A DNA stretch of 64,000 bases from the NCBI GenBank assembly GCA_032871835.1, contig CM065301.1, positions 18,927,291-18,991,290 on the forward strand, read 5' to 3'. How positions within the stretch are numbered: the stretch's first letter is position 1; each line of letters starts with the position of its first letter. Under the pieces are notes generated by a model, which had not been told where the DNA came from, did no database searches, and saw only the letters and a list, made by a program, of their open reading frames with translations. The translations under genes and the position numbers were made by a program. This DNA is from Dipteronia dyeriana (lineage: Eukaryota; Streptophyta; Magnoliopsida; Sapindales; Sapindaceae). This document shows, piece after piece, positions 13,226 to 23,600 of this stretch.

Positions 13226-14211
13226 TGTTGTCGGTGATTTTTGGATCGTATAGGATTGATCTCGCGTCTAACAGGTTTTTGTAGATTGTTGAAGATGTTA
13301 TGGAGAAAATAGAAAAAAAGAGAAAAGCATGTACACATAAGTTTACGTGGTTAAACCCTAAGGTGGGGAAACATCCACGGTTGCCGGGGACGGTGAGAAG
13401 AAACTCACTATAGTATAATGATTACACACTCAATCTCTCATTCTTTGGTGTATTCATCTCTCTTTCAGGTATATTTTCTATGCGTTGTTGTATATGTCTA
13501 TAGTTATATCTCTTTTTTACAATAAGATTATGGGTCTATTTATATGTGCATAGAACCCTAATTATTGTTACACAAATATGGAAAGGTGATAGTATTTATT
13601 AGAACTGGTTACTTGTTGAAGTTGTCTTTATCTTCTTTCCTATTTCAGAGAGTCTTCGTAGGATTCTAATTGAATAGTCTTTTTAGACTTATTTTCCGAT
13701 CGGTATGCGGTCTTCTAGTAGAGTAGAGTTATTGTTTGATTTGGACCCATTTCTTGTTTGGTGATTATCCTTCTGGAAGCTTTGAGTCTTTCCCGAATAG
13801 ACTTCTCTGACACTGAAGAGGAAATAAGAATATTTCCTTATTAGAGTGTGATTCTAGATTCCTTGTTTGAGTAAGATCATTCTTCTTAGTATTTGAGTCG
13901 TAGTTGCCTTTAATGTCTCCCACGCGTTGTCCAACTGATCAATTGTGTAATCCCGATCAGACTTCTTTTATCCCGATTGGACGGTCCCGGCCACGTTGTC
14001 TCTATCCGTTCGACTAGTTTTCCCGATCAGGTTATTTATGCCCGATCGGTTAGTTTTTCCGACCATCTTGGGTAATCTTGACTAAACATTGAGATCATCT
14101 ATTAATTGTCTTGGGTTGAGCTTTCCTGACACTTGTGACTTGACATATATAATCACCGTGTTTTCAGGTTATCATGCTGATTTGTCATGCTATCAAAAAA
14201 TCTCTATAACA
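13226..14211 (-). repeat. Upstream LTR of the gypsy-type element
   Basis: On the minus strand this begins TGTTATAGAG at 14211 and ends GACAACA at 13226, so it has TG/CA ends. It is about 986 bp and matches 4286-5297 along its length with scattered substitutions and small indels. A TATA-like stretch is not obvious. The PBS-like TGACGCTAGAAG starts two bases beyond its end (13223 downward). Confidence 0.7.
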
Positions 14212-15560
14212 AAGTGAATATATGTTAATATTCTAAGATGTAAATAATGATATGCAATACTAAATGCTTATCTAGATATTTATGATAGCAATCAAACAAT
14301 CCTAGATATCAAAATGCCTATATGATTGCTCATAAAGACCTAACTAAAAGAAGATATGCAAGTCTATAAGCTAGTCATCAAACAAAAACCAACCAACACA
14401 AGTTGTCAAAAAATAAGCCAAGGACAATAAACACAAACAAGAAATGTAATCAGTGAGTCCTAATCAACAATGTCTAAAAATGCAAGCCATAGAGGCTTAG
14501 CTTATGGGTAATAATGTCCTAAATACCGGCTATCACAAATAAATTCTAATCATGTCATCAAGACTCATAAATAGATGCAATAAATAGAGTTTTATCATTT
14601 AATTAACTAGTAAATGCAATAAAAACATAATCTTATAAAGTATGAACAATTAACAAAGATGGTTTTTTGTTCAACTTACCAAGTCGACTTAATGATGAAG
14701 ACCCATGGCTAAAGATGCCAAAGGATGCATGAAGATGATGGGTTTTTAGGCTTGGAGAGTTAAATAATAACTCTTGGAGCTTCTCTCACTTAGGGAAATC
14801 TCCTCTCTCTAAAAATCAATTCTTAAAATCTAAAAATGTTTGAAATAAAAAGATGAAGAATATATATGAAGCCCTAAACAAAATGACGTCGTTTTGCAAA
14901 AAATGATGTAAAAATGCATCAGACCGCGGTACACGCCGCGTAACAAGATGACACAAATCACTGGTAAACACTACGGGATAAACCATTGAATGCGCTCAGT
15001 GCCTTAACTGCAACACAAGACGCCTGGAGGAAACCGCGGTATAAATCGTTGGATAGGCAAAAACATGAACTGCGCAAACCGCCACTGACACACCACTAAA
15101 GAGACTTGCGATGTAGGCAAAATGTACCCACCGCGGTACACGCCATGACACAAACCATGGTAGAGAGATGGAATCTCTCTTTCAAGGCAACACACAAAAT
15201 AAAGACCAACAAGAGAAGATGAGGCATCCTCTAAGGTTCAACCACACTTTGTCTATGTGCTTATGTTAAGTGTAAAGAAAACACAATAGAAAAAACACAA
15301 GTATTATGCAAGGCATGCAATCAAATGAAAATCAATGCAATATTAATTTATCACGAGCAAGCTAGTGAGTGTGTGCAATTATATCTCTTCAAGACGCTAA
15401 GAACAAGTGAACTACCTTTCTTGAAGCTCTTTAGGATCTTGGAAGCTTGGAGAAGAAGAATCATAATTGGAGACCTAAGCTACCTATTATAAATAATCTC
15501 AAAGTGGATTGTCATGAAATAAGCCAATCATAAAATTGAGGTCCTTACAGGAATAAAAAA
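14212..15560. repeat. LTR-like repeat, copy 1 of a family also at 62.6-64 kb
   Basis: This stretch shares its order of phrases with 62630-63990: a run rich in CATCAA/CAATAAA, then a block ending CTCTCACTTAGGGAA (copy 2: CTCACTAAGGGAA), a GC-rich centre, and a tail TTGGAAGCTTGGAG ... ACCTAAGC-ACCTATTA ... TCATGAAATAA. Similarity is diverged but collinear and in the same orientation. The centre (14930-15160) holds two ACCGCGGTACACGCC copies. It resembles the LTR of a plant retrotransposon; no coding part was recognised beside it. Confidence 0.5.
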
Positions 15561-17450
15561 AAAGACTTTCCTATTTGGGGCTTTTGAAGAAACCAAGTTA
15601 TAAAAACTCTCATGTGCTCAGAACAGAAGGGACAGTTCGATGGAGGTGGCTATTGGTGTGTAGCATCGGAGAACAATTTTAACGTTGAAGACGAGCTCCA
15701 ATGAATCTTTCGGATTCTATTGTTATTTTATTTTGAATGTCTTTCTAATTTCCTTTGTATTACGGTAGATGATGAAACCCTGTGTTATAGAATAATTTCC
15801 AGATATTTTTATTAATTCCCAATTATCGTTTTTCAATATTTACGATTTTCGCTTCTATTGATTTTTAAATATAAAACCCTTTTATCTTTATTATCATGTA
15901 TTTTTTATAGTTATGTGTATAATTTAATCAATGCTTGGTCTCGTAATGTCAATTATAAATCTTTGATTCTTTATTTTTCATTAATTTGGATACATAGAAT
16001 GCTTAGGGATTGTACTCTAAAGTGAATGAAAGCCAACTTAAGATTTTGATTAATGTGCTTATTATTAAATTTATGGGTAGACAATGAATTGATTTAAATT
16101 GTCACTATAATCTAGGGAATTAATAAATTATTAGGAAGCTATGAAATTACACGGTGGTGGATTCAAATACCTTAGTATTCTTTAATCAATTGATTTTGAC
16201 CTTATTTGCTTTTAATTTATTTTAATTCATCACATTCGGTTAACCAAATTATGATTAGATTAAATTTAAAATTAGATTAGTTTTTTATAATCTTCGTGGG
16301 ATCGACCTCGTACTCGCACAAGTTATTCTACAATAGACTCGAGTGGTTGCGAGTAAAATATTTTAAAACTTTAGCACATCAATAGGCTTTTAGAGAAGCT
16401 TACCAAACGTGGTTAAGCTTCTCTGTGATCTTTGGGAGATAATGCACGAGGTTTGGGGAAAGGATATTTGATATATCCTAGCAATTGGTTCCACTGATTT
16501 GGTCAAGTTTGATTGGGCCAGTCTCTTGCTTGTTACTCAACTTGATAATCTTTGCCTAATAGGTCAACCCGGACTCCAAGCCTACCATACATTTGAACTT
16601 GATTTTATTGGGCTGAATAAACATATGGCCTTAGGCATAAAATAGCACTGGGCTATAAGTTGATTTTTGATCACTACACACATAAGCAACATTTACCATG
16701 CTAGCCAATCTCCATCTTCTGTTTTGCTACCTAAGTCTACTTGCACAAGTCCCACCATCCTTCGTTCTACGTCTTATGTCGGTCTACGATTTACTTATAA
16801 ATCTTATTCTATTTGCTCTACTTTTATCTATCTACTTGTCACATTGCTGACTTGAGAATTGAAGTCTCCTTGGCTAGTACCACCCCCGGTGTCCCAGGTG
16901 CTCTACGATCACCTCTTCTAGTATTGTAGGTTCCCGGTGCCCATCCCTTATTAATACACTGAAGTGCTCTATAATCGGATAAATACCAAATGTTAAGTGC
17001 ACGTTTTCATGACATAAAAAATCGAACTGAGTTTGCTTCAAAGGAAACAAAACCTCCCAAAATGCTAGCACATACTAACACATATTGATAGAAATCTACT
17101 CATGCATTGTTTTATTTATAACAAACCTTATTTATTCTAAAAATATAGGAAATTCAAGAGATAACAAACAGAGATTAGATAGGATAAGAATCCTATATGA
17201 TAACAACTTATTCAAATTTAAATCTAAAACAAACTTTCGAAAATAAAAAAATGTTTTTCGTAACAACCAATGCCTTTTTCTTGAGAAAATATATTTCTTC
17301 TAGTTGGTCTCTGACTATCGACAATCATGGAGATGGTTAAAAGAGACAAAACATTTAAAAAAACAATATTTTTTTTATTATCATTCCATTTAAATTTTGT
17401 CTATAAATAATTAAATATCTGTCACTTTAAGTATATAATTTTTGTTAACA
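15561..17450. other. Gene-free repeat-like DNA
   Basis: No ORF with a recognisable domain. The phrase near 16293-16350 (CGTGGGATCGACCTCGTACTCGCACAAG) split here as CGTGGGATCGACC then CGTACTCGCACAAG is common in plant gypsy LTR or leader sequence, so 15560-16390 is probably retroelement debris. From 16400 to 17450 nothing was identified. Confidence 0.4.
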
Positions 17451-17458
17451 CGCTTGTG

Positions 17459-17935
17459 AATAAGTGGAAAACCACTCCTCCCAACATGCTTGAGGACATT
17501 TCCAACTTAGAGGAAAAAATACCTCATTCGTCCCCACGTACCCACGTCTATATGCCCCGCATCCTCGCAATTACCGCGGGAATAGCTTTGTCCGAACAAA
17601 GTTAAGGGAATGGAGCAACAATCATGACAAAATAAGATTGACATGTACCATAATTAGTTCTTTTAGAAGAAAAATTACCGCCAGGAAGAGGGAAATGAAT
17701 TTTAGTGATTAAGTGGAAGAATCATTCCTCCCAATATGCTTGAGGATATTTTTAACTTAGAGGATGAAATACCTCATTCGGCCCTACGTACCCGTGTCTC
17801 TACGCCTCATATCCCCGTAAGTACTGCAGGAACAACTTTGTCTGAACAAAGTTAAGTGAATTGAGCAATGATCTGGACGAAATAAGGCTGATATGTGCCA
17901 TAATCAATCCTTTTAGAAGAAAAATCACCGCCTAA
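17459..17935. repeat. Tandem duplication, two units of about 245 bp
   Basis: The unit starting AAGTGGAA-ACCACTCCTCCC near 17461 is repeated from about 17709 as AAGTGGAAGAATCATTCCTCCC. Both continue through AACATGCTTGAGGACATTT, a GTACCC-GTCT phrase, AACAAAGTTAAG and CTTTTAGAAGAAAAAT(T/C)ACCGCC. The copies differ at roughly 15-20 percent of positions by eye. Neither has an open frame. Confidence 0.8.
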
Positions 17936-18379
17936 GAGAGAGAGCTACCCCCACCACCAAGAGGGATGATGTAAGCTCTACAGAAGACATCACATAATAA
18001 AGAAGGAAGCCATCCCCGGAAGGTGAACATTTAATGCACCTATAACACACACAAAAGTAGTAAGACCAGATCCAATGCCCTGGATCTCTCTCTCGTTCCC
18101 CAAGTCTCCAGTAACCAACGGTCGGATATAACGCTTTCACATACCTAAGAAGAGTCAACTCTTTCATTCACACAAAGTGGCACCTGATTCTCCTCAGCAA
18201 AAAGAGTGACCAAATGTTCCTAAGCCAAACTAGGAAAACCTAGAGAAGACCGCCTAACAGATGCAACGCCATATGGGCTGACGTTGTCCCCTAGAGCATC
18301 AGACATGAAAAATGACCCCTCATACCTACCAAGAGTGGAGCTAACCAACTAGGAAGTGAGGTTGAGCCACTAAAACGAC

Positions 18380-18970
18380 ACATAATCACCAAATGACATT
18401 AGGCTCACGAGACACATCCCAACCTTTTGAGGCGCGTGTCCCTACAAGCTCACAAGAAGAGACAATGATGATCTAAGGGAGGATTTATCTCATTTCCTAT
18501 CTAAAAAGATTCCCTTGACCTACCCACCATCCCTGAACTCTATAAAATACCCTTCTCACCATAAGATGAGGGGGTCGACTTCTATACTCTATTAAGTTAA
18601 GCTAGAGATAGACCCCATTTGTCTACTTGTTGTAAGCTCTTCGGAGCACATAATGATTTAGACTACTTGGCTACTCGTTGTAAGCTCCTTAGAGCATATC
18701 TCCTTTATTTTCTATAAAGAACTCATTGTTTTCTCCTTATTCCCTTGCTAATTCATTATTAAGGATCTATTCCGCTCATAGTGGCCCCGATCCCTCTACC
18801 TATTTGATGTGTGTAAGGAAAAGTAGAAAGAGATCTTAGAATTCAAGAAAAAAAAAACCGGTCCCTCCGATTCTTGTCCCTGAACACTCACCTAAACACC
18901 TTATTCTCCCTCCCTTAACACATCATCCCGCTGAGGGGCACCAATACCCCTTGGCCAGGTGCTGTTCAAA
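18380..18970 (+). other. LTR-like segment with TATA box, tentative
   Basis: A TATA box (CTCTATAAAATACC, about 18539-18552) is followed by CT-rich leader sequence and by an internal duplication of about 50 bp (TACTTGTTGTAAGCTCTTCGGAGC at 18623 and TACTCGTTGTAAGCTCC at 18671, given here in parts). This is the arrangement of a retrotransposon LTR promoter and R region. No partner LTR or gag was found in the window. Confidence 0.35.
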
Positions 18971-19102
18971 GGTTTCTATGAATTTTTTGGATAACAATTT
19001 ATTTTTAATATATCAATTAAATGGTATAATTATTTAATCCCAACTCCTTGTACCAAACACATACTAAAAGATTAGGTTAATACATCTTAGTCAATGTAAT
19101 TA

Positions 19103-20115
19103 GGGGCACGTTTGGTGCACGAGATTTGATTAGACTATTTTATGGGATTATATTGGATTAAGATGAGATTGAGATTATATGAGATTACAGTAAATTAATA
19201 TTATATTATGTTTGGGAAAACAAGAAATTGTACTGAATTAATACTATATTTTGTTTGATAAAACATGAGACTAAACTAAATATAATATTATTTAAATATA
19301 TAAAAATATAATATAATATGTATATATATATATATATATAATTAGAATTCGTCAGAATTCTTTTTCTTCTTCTTTTCTCCCTACTTCCTCCATATCTCTT
19401 TTTCTTCCTCAATCTATTTTTTTCTTGTTCTTTCTTGCTCTCTTTTTCTTGTTCTTCTCCAGATCGTCTTCTACTCATCTCCAAATCTTCTTCTCTCAAC
19501 TCTCAGATCTTCTTCTCTTAGAATCTTTGAAAAGATCGTTGGCGGTCGCCGGCCTCCTCTCCTCCAACACCAAGGTTATCGGGAACCACCATGCTCAAAC
19601 AAGTGCCCAGAATTATTTTAAAATAAAAAACTCCATCTTCTCTTTCTCTCATCTCTTCTCTCTTTCGTCTTCTCTTTCTCTCTTCTCATCAAGTTTTATT
19701 TTTCCATTAATTTTGTTTTGGTTTGCATTTGAATGGATTAAGTTTGATTTGTGAAGTGATTGTGAATTTGTTTGAATCTGGGTTGTCGTGATAGTGTTTC
19801 TAGGTTATGGGGTTTTATTTTGTGGTGGTGTTCACGGCAATGGTTCTTGGTGGTGGCATCGGCGGCGATCTTAAAGATCTTTGTTTGGTTTTGATTTGGG
19901 TTTGTTTGTTGAATGATGATGAAAAACTAGTGATGATATGGGTTGGTGAAAATAATCCAGGATAAGTAAAGGTGGGTTGGGGGTTGAGTTTATTTAGTCC
20001 CACAATAATGAGACTAAATTTGCTTTTAGGATTAGTAAATCACAAATCCAAAATGATGCCAAACATTTGATTGGGACTAAAATTGTCCGATTCTAATCCA
20101 ATCTAGTCTGTCAAA
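19103..20115. mobile_element. MITE-like (PIF/Harbinger- or Tourist-like) element, tentative
   Basis: The left edge reads GGGGCACGTTTGGTGCACGA after a TTA, like Tourist-type termini, and is followed by many (A/G)GATTA/AGATTG phrases. The right side (20045-20115) has GATGCCAAACATTTGATTGG and then ATTCTAATCCAATCTAGTCT, a partial inverse of the left terminus region. The interior holds CT-rich sequence (19360-19700) and a (TA)n run at 19318-19340. Neither the exact right end nor the target duplication could be fixed. Confidence 0.4.
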
Positions 20116-20173
20116 TATAGTCTAGAAAGAAAAGAAGAAAAAAGAAGAAAAAAGAAAGTTAGTACAATTTGGA

Positions 20174-20340
20174 TGGGCTTGGGCCGGGCTGCAATACATC
20201 CCAATTGAGCGAACAATTCCGTCATTGTATCTAGGGTTTTTAACATCAACACAAACTCATTACAATTAAAGCAGTTTATAAAACTGTTAAAACGACAAGT
20301 ACTGGTTGTTGTAAACCACTCTCTGCGTCTCATATAAAAA
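20174..20340 (+). promoter_or_regulatory. LARP1 core promoter: site II pair, telo-box, TATA
   Basis: Two TGGGCY site II motifs lie at 20174-20179 (TGGGCT) and 20180-20185 (TGGGCC). A telo-box in reverse orientation (TAGGGTTT) lies at 20232-20239. A TATA box (TATAAAAA) is at 20333-20340. Transcription probably starts about 25-35 bp further on, giving a 5'UTR of roughly 270 nt rich in CT. Site II plus telo-box is a known signature of plant genes for ribosomal proteins and translation factors. Spacing and order are seen; function is inferred. Confidence 0.6.
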
Positions 20341-20642
20341 GGCTGTTACACACCTGCATACGACTCATCACCAAACACTTGAACTTACACACTCACCATT
20401 TTTATTGCCAACACAGAACCCTAATCAATCCCTACAAAACCCTATTTTCTTTTCACTGTCATTCATCATATTTAACAAAAGCTCGTTTTTTTTTTCACGC
20501 TTGTCAGCTTGTGCCACTGCTGGTTTTTTTTTACGCTCCTGCCACTGTTGTTGGTTTTTGACAATAGTGTTGTTGTATTGTGTTGTCTTTCAATCTTGTT
20601 GAGCAAAAAACATTACAAGTATTGGTGGATTGGATTATGGTC

Positions 20643-23600
20643 ATGGCTGAGAATGAAGGAGCAGATGATCAGAAGGAGATGGTGAGTGGGCCCACCACCA
20701 AGTCTCCGTGGAAGACGCCTGTCATCACGGAGGCTCCCGTCATGGGCGCTGCCGACTCTTGGCCTGCACTTGCCGATGCTCAACAACTCCGTCCCAAGAT
20801 TCCTGATTCCTCTGCTAAACCACTGCCGGATCCGCCACTTGTTCAGGTCTTTATACATATATAATTGTTGAAATTAATATGTGAGATTTCATTGTGTTTA
20901 GAACTGTGTTTATTTATTTAATAATTGTTTTTTGTAAATTTTAAATTGCTAAAGGAAATGCTGGATTGTATTGTTCTATTTGGCTCTCTTTGCTTAAGAC
21001 TTGCTCTTATTTTTATTTTTTTGATTGATATCGATAAAGCGATTTAATACTGCATGAGGATTCTTTTAGTTCTGATTGAACCCTTTTAATATTGGACTCA
21101 GTAAAATTTTATTGCTTTTTTCCTTAATGAGCTATACAATTAACAGAAACATTTATCATTGGAAATATTACAAAGGTTAAATAAGTGTGAAAGACTGTAT
21201 TTTTTTGCCTTAATATTCGAATTAGAATTTAGAATTGCTAATGACTGATTTTATTTCTAGCGTTTTTTTTTTTGTTAATAGTAACTCAAAAGAAACTGTA
21301 ATAGTATGTGTTCTTTAAAATTTCCTTTGCCTTGAAAATTTGTATGTAAGAATTAGCAAATTGTTTATAGCCACTTTGAGTAATATGTTTAGGTTATATG
21401 TTTTTCCTTCATATGCCTAACTTTTGAAATTTGTTTCTTATCTATTTATTTTGAAATAAGGTTTTACTTAGCTTAATCAATGTATTTACTATATTCTTCA
21501 TTTTATGGGGTCATCTAGGGAGCGGTTGGGCAACAGAAGACCAGTTCCGGAAATTCTAAGCCTACCCGTAATCAAAAGCCAGGCTCTAAGCGAAATTCAA
21601 ATACCACCGCTCCGCCTTTTCCTGTTCCCTTACCATACAATCAGCCATCGATGCCACCTATGCCGCCTATGTTTCATGGTATGGGGCCTCCACCACCGCA
21701 TATTGCTATTCATGGGTATGTTTACCAACCATACCCAGGACCCTTTCCAGGCGTTGAAACTCAAACCCCAGTGCCAGCTTTTGTTCCCCCAGTTCATTCT
21801 GCGGATGCTAGCAGAAGCGGTTTGCATCCTCCTCGGGGAGACCCCAATTCTTCTGTTGTCAATTTTGCTAATAGAAGACCTAGTACTCAAGAACCTAGTG
21901 GTCATTTGAATCACGCATGGCATCATCAACGGGCATTTAATCCCCCTCGAGACAATATTCCTATGCAACAGGGTATCGGACCAAGGCCTTTATTAAGACC
22001 TGCGTATTTTGGTCCTCCTCCAGGTCCTGGATATATGATTGGTCCAAGCTTCCCAGGTAATTAATTGTCTATGGTACAAAGGTTCCTTCGTTTATATTGG
22101 AAGATATAATCTTCTTGGTGTCACTTATTTTCCTATGATGCTACTTGGGTTTCTTTTTTGTTTTCACATTTTTATTTTAATTAGTTGCTGTCCGAATTGA
22201 GGTATATTTACCACGCAGGACCTGCATTTTGCTATGTACCTATCCCACCTCCGGGCTCTATAAGGGGAGCTCACCCTCCACGCTTTGTTCCTTATCCTAT
22301 AAATCCTGGAGCTCCTATGATACCCCCTGAGGCAGTATCTTTGAAGGCTAACATTGTAAAACAAATTGAGTATTATTTCAGGTAGTGATCTGCATTCTCA
22401 ATGGTATACAAGCATTTATGTGGGATGTGTTTGCTTAATATATAAAGTTGGAATGACTTTGGTGTCTTTTCATAATTGCTGATTACAGAATAAATTGTTT
22501 TACCTGTAATGGATAATTGCTAAATTTGATGGTACAACATCTGCCTTGATTTATGTGAACTGATAACTTGATGATTTAATATCGTTTATAATTGTGATGC
22601 CATGTTATAGGAGCTTCAGTTACTTAGAACTTGTACCTTGAATGCTGTTTGAAACATAATCAAGCCCTTGAATGAGACAAGAAAAAACATGTCTGCAAAA
22701 CTCTTTATACTTCTGTATATAAGATAGATTTCTGGTTATAATATGGATTGAGGTTTTATTTATTATTGAATTTCTATCCTCTATTTTGGCAGCGATGAAA
22801 ATCTCTTGAATGACCATTACCTAATTTCCTTGATGGATGCTCAAGGATGGGTTCCAGTATCCACAATTGCTGACTTTAAAAGGGTATGATTCACCATAAG
22901 ATTGCTTTTGATCTGTATGTTAGAATGCGACACATTATATAATAGATTTTTAATTGTTTTATCTGCAGTTATTTAATTATCTTAAATTGTTGTACAACAA
23001 CTTACTAAGCTATTACTTGTGTATGCGTGTAATTTAAATTATCAGGAATAACTAAGCTATTGCATGTATGTTTTGATATTTGGGTTACAGGTAAAGAGAA
23101 TGAGTACAGACATACCATATATCCTTGATGCGCTGCAAAGTTCTAGTACTGTAGAAGTTCAGGTTAGATTTCTTGCTGTGAAGTATTACTGTTTGGTAAT
23201 TGGTTTCTTGCTGAGAACAATGGCTAGGTTGCAAAGTATTACCGAATATCATTTGCAGTTTCAACATTCTTGCCAATTTCGAATAAGCAAACTTTGTTTG
23301 TCTAAGCAAGCCTTTAAAGAATGCTTGGGAAAAAGTTGTCAATCAGAGTATAATTCTCATTATCCCCCCGAGTTTTATACTCTAGGTTTTTAAATCTATA
23401 TCACCCCGTTGAGCTATTGATCGGTAGTTGCTACATTTATGTTAGACCAAAAGTTGATGGAATAATGATTGCCTTCTCATATCCACACACAAGTATACCA
23501 TGATGTAGAATTGTAGACATAGTATTAGCACGTAATTCAAATGGAGAGAACGAAAATTTTAGATGTTGAAAACATGTGCTTAACTTGTGTCATTTAAGGC

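Larger units (their letters stand above)
4066..14211 (-). mobile_element. Ty3/gypsy-type LTR element, gag only, tandem-like, with nested insertion
   Basis: Two closely similar direct repeats (about 4071-5297 and 13019-14211) flank a minus-strand gag region. On the minus strand each repeat reads LTR, then a primer-binding-like TGGCGCTAGAAG (degraded to TGACGCTAGAAG in the upstream copy), then about 170 bp of leader, then an ATG starting a similar peptide (M-x-x-DRD). A leader after the downstream LTR means this is not a simple LTR-internal-LTR element. It looks like a tandem or unequal-recombination product cut off at about 4066. Purine-rich sequence (GAGGGGTTAT on the minus strand) just before the 3' LTR at 5298-5310 fits a polypurine tract. 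No protease, reverse transcriptase or integrase motif is seen, so it is probably non-autonomous or internally deleted. A 5.08-kb solo LTR is inserted in gag. Confidence 0.75.

Noticed and set aside
13373..13392. GGTTGCCGGGGACGG resembling an aspartate-tRNA primer site on the plus strand
   Set aside because: It lies inside the LTR and on the strand opposite to gag; the PBS-like site two bases after the LTR end fits better.
19425..19754. 109-codon ORF in the CT-rich stretch
   Set aside because: It is Ser/Leu/Phe-rich translation of a pyrimidine tract inside a MITE-like element.
20580..20642. In-frame ATG 63 bp upstream of the chosen LARP1 start
   Set aside because: The added residues show no conservation-like features, and MAENEGADD looks like the usual LARP1 start; 20637 remains possible.
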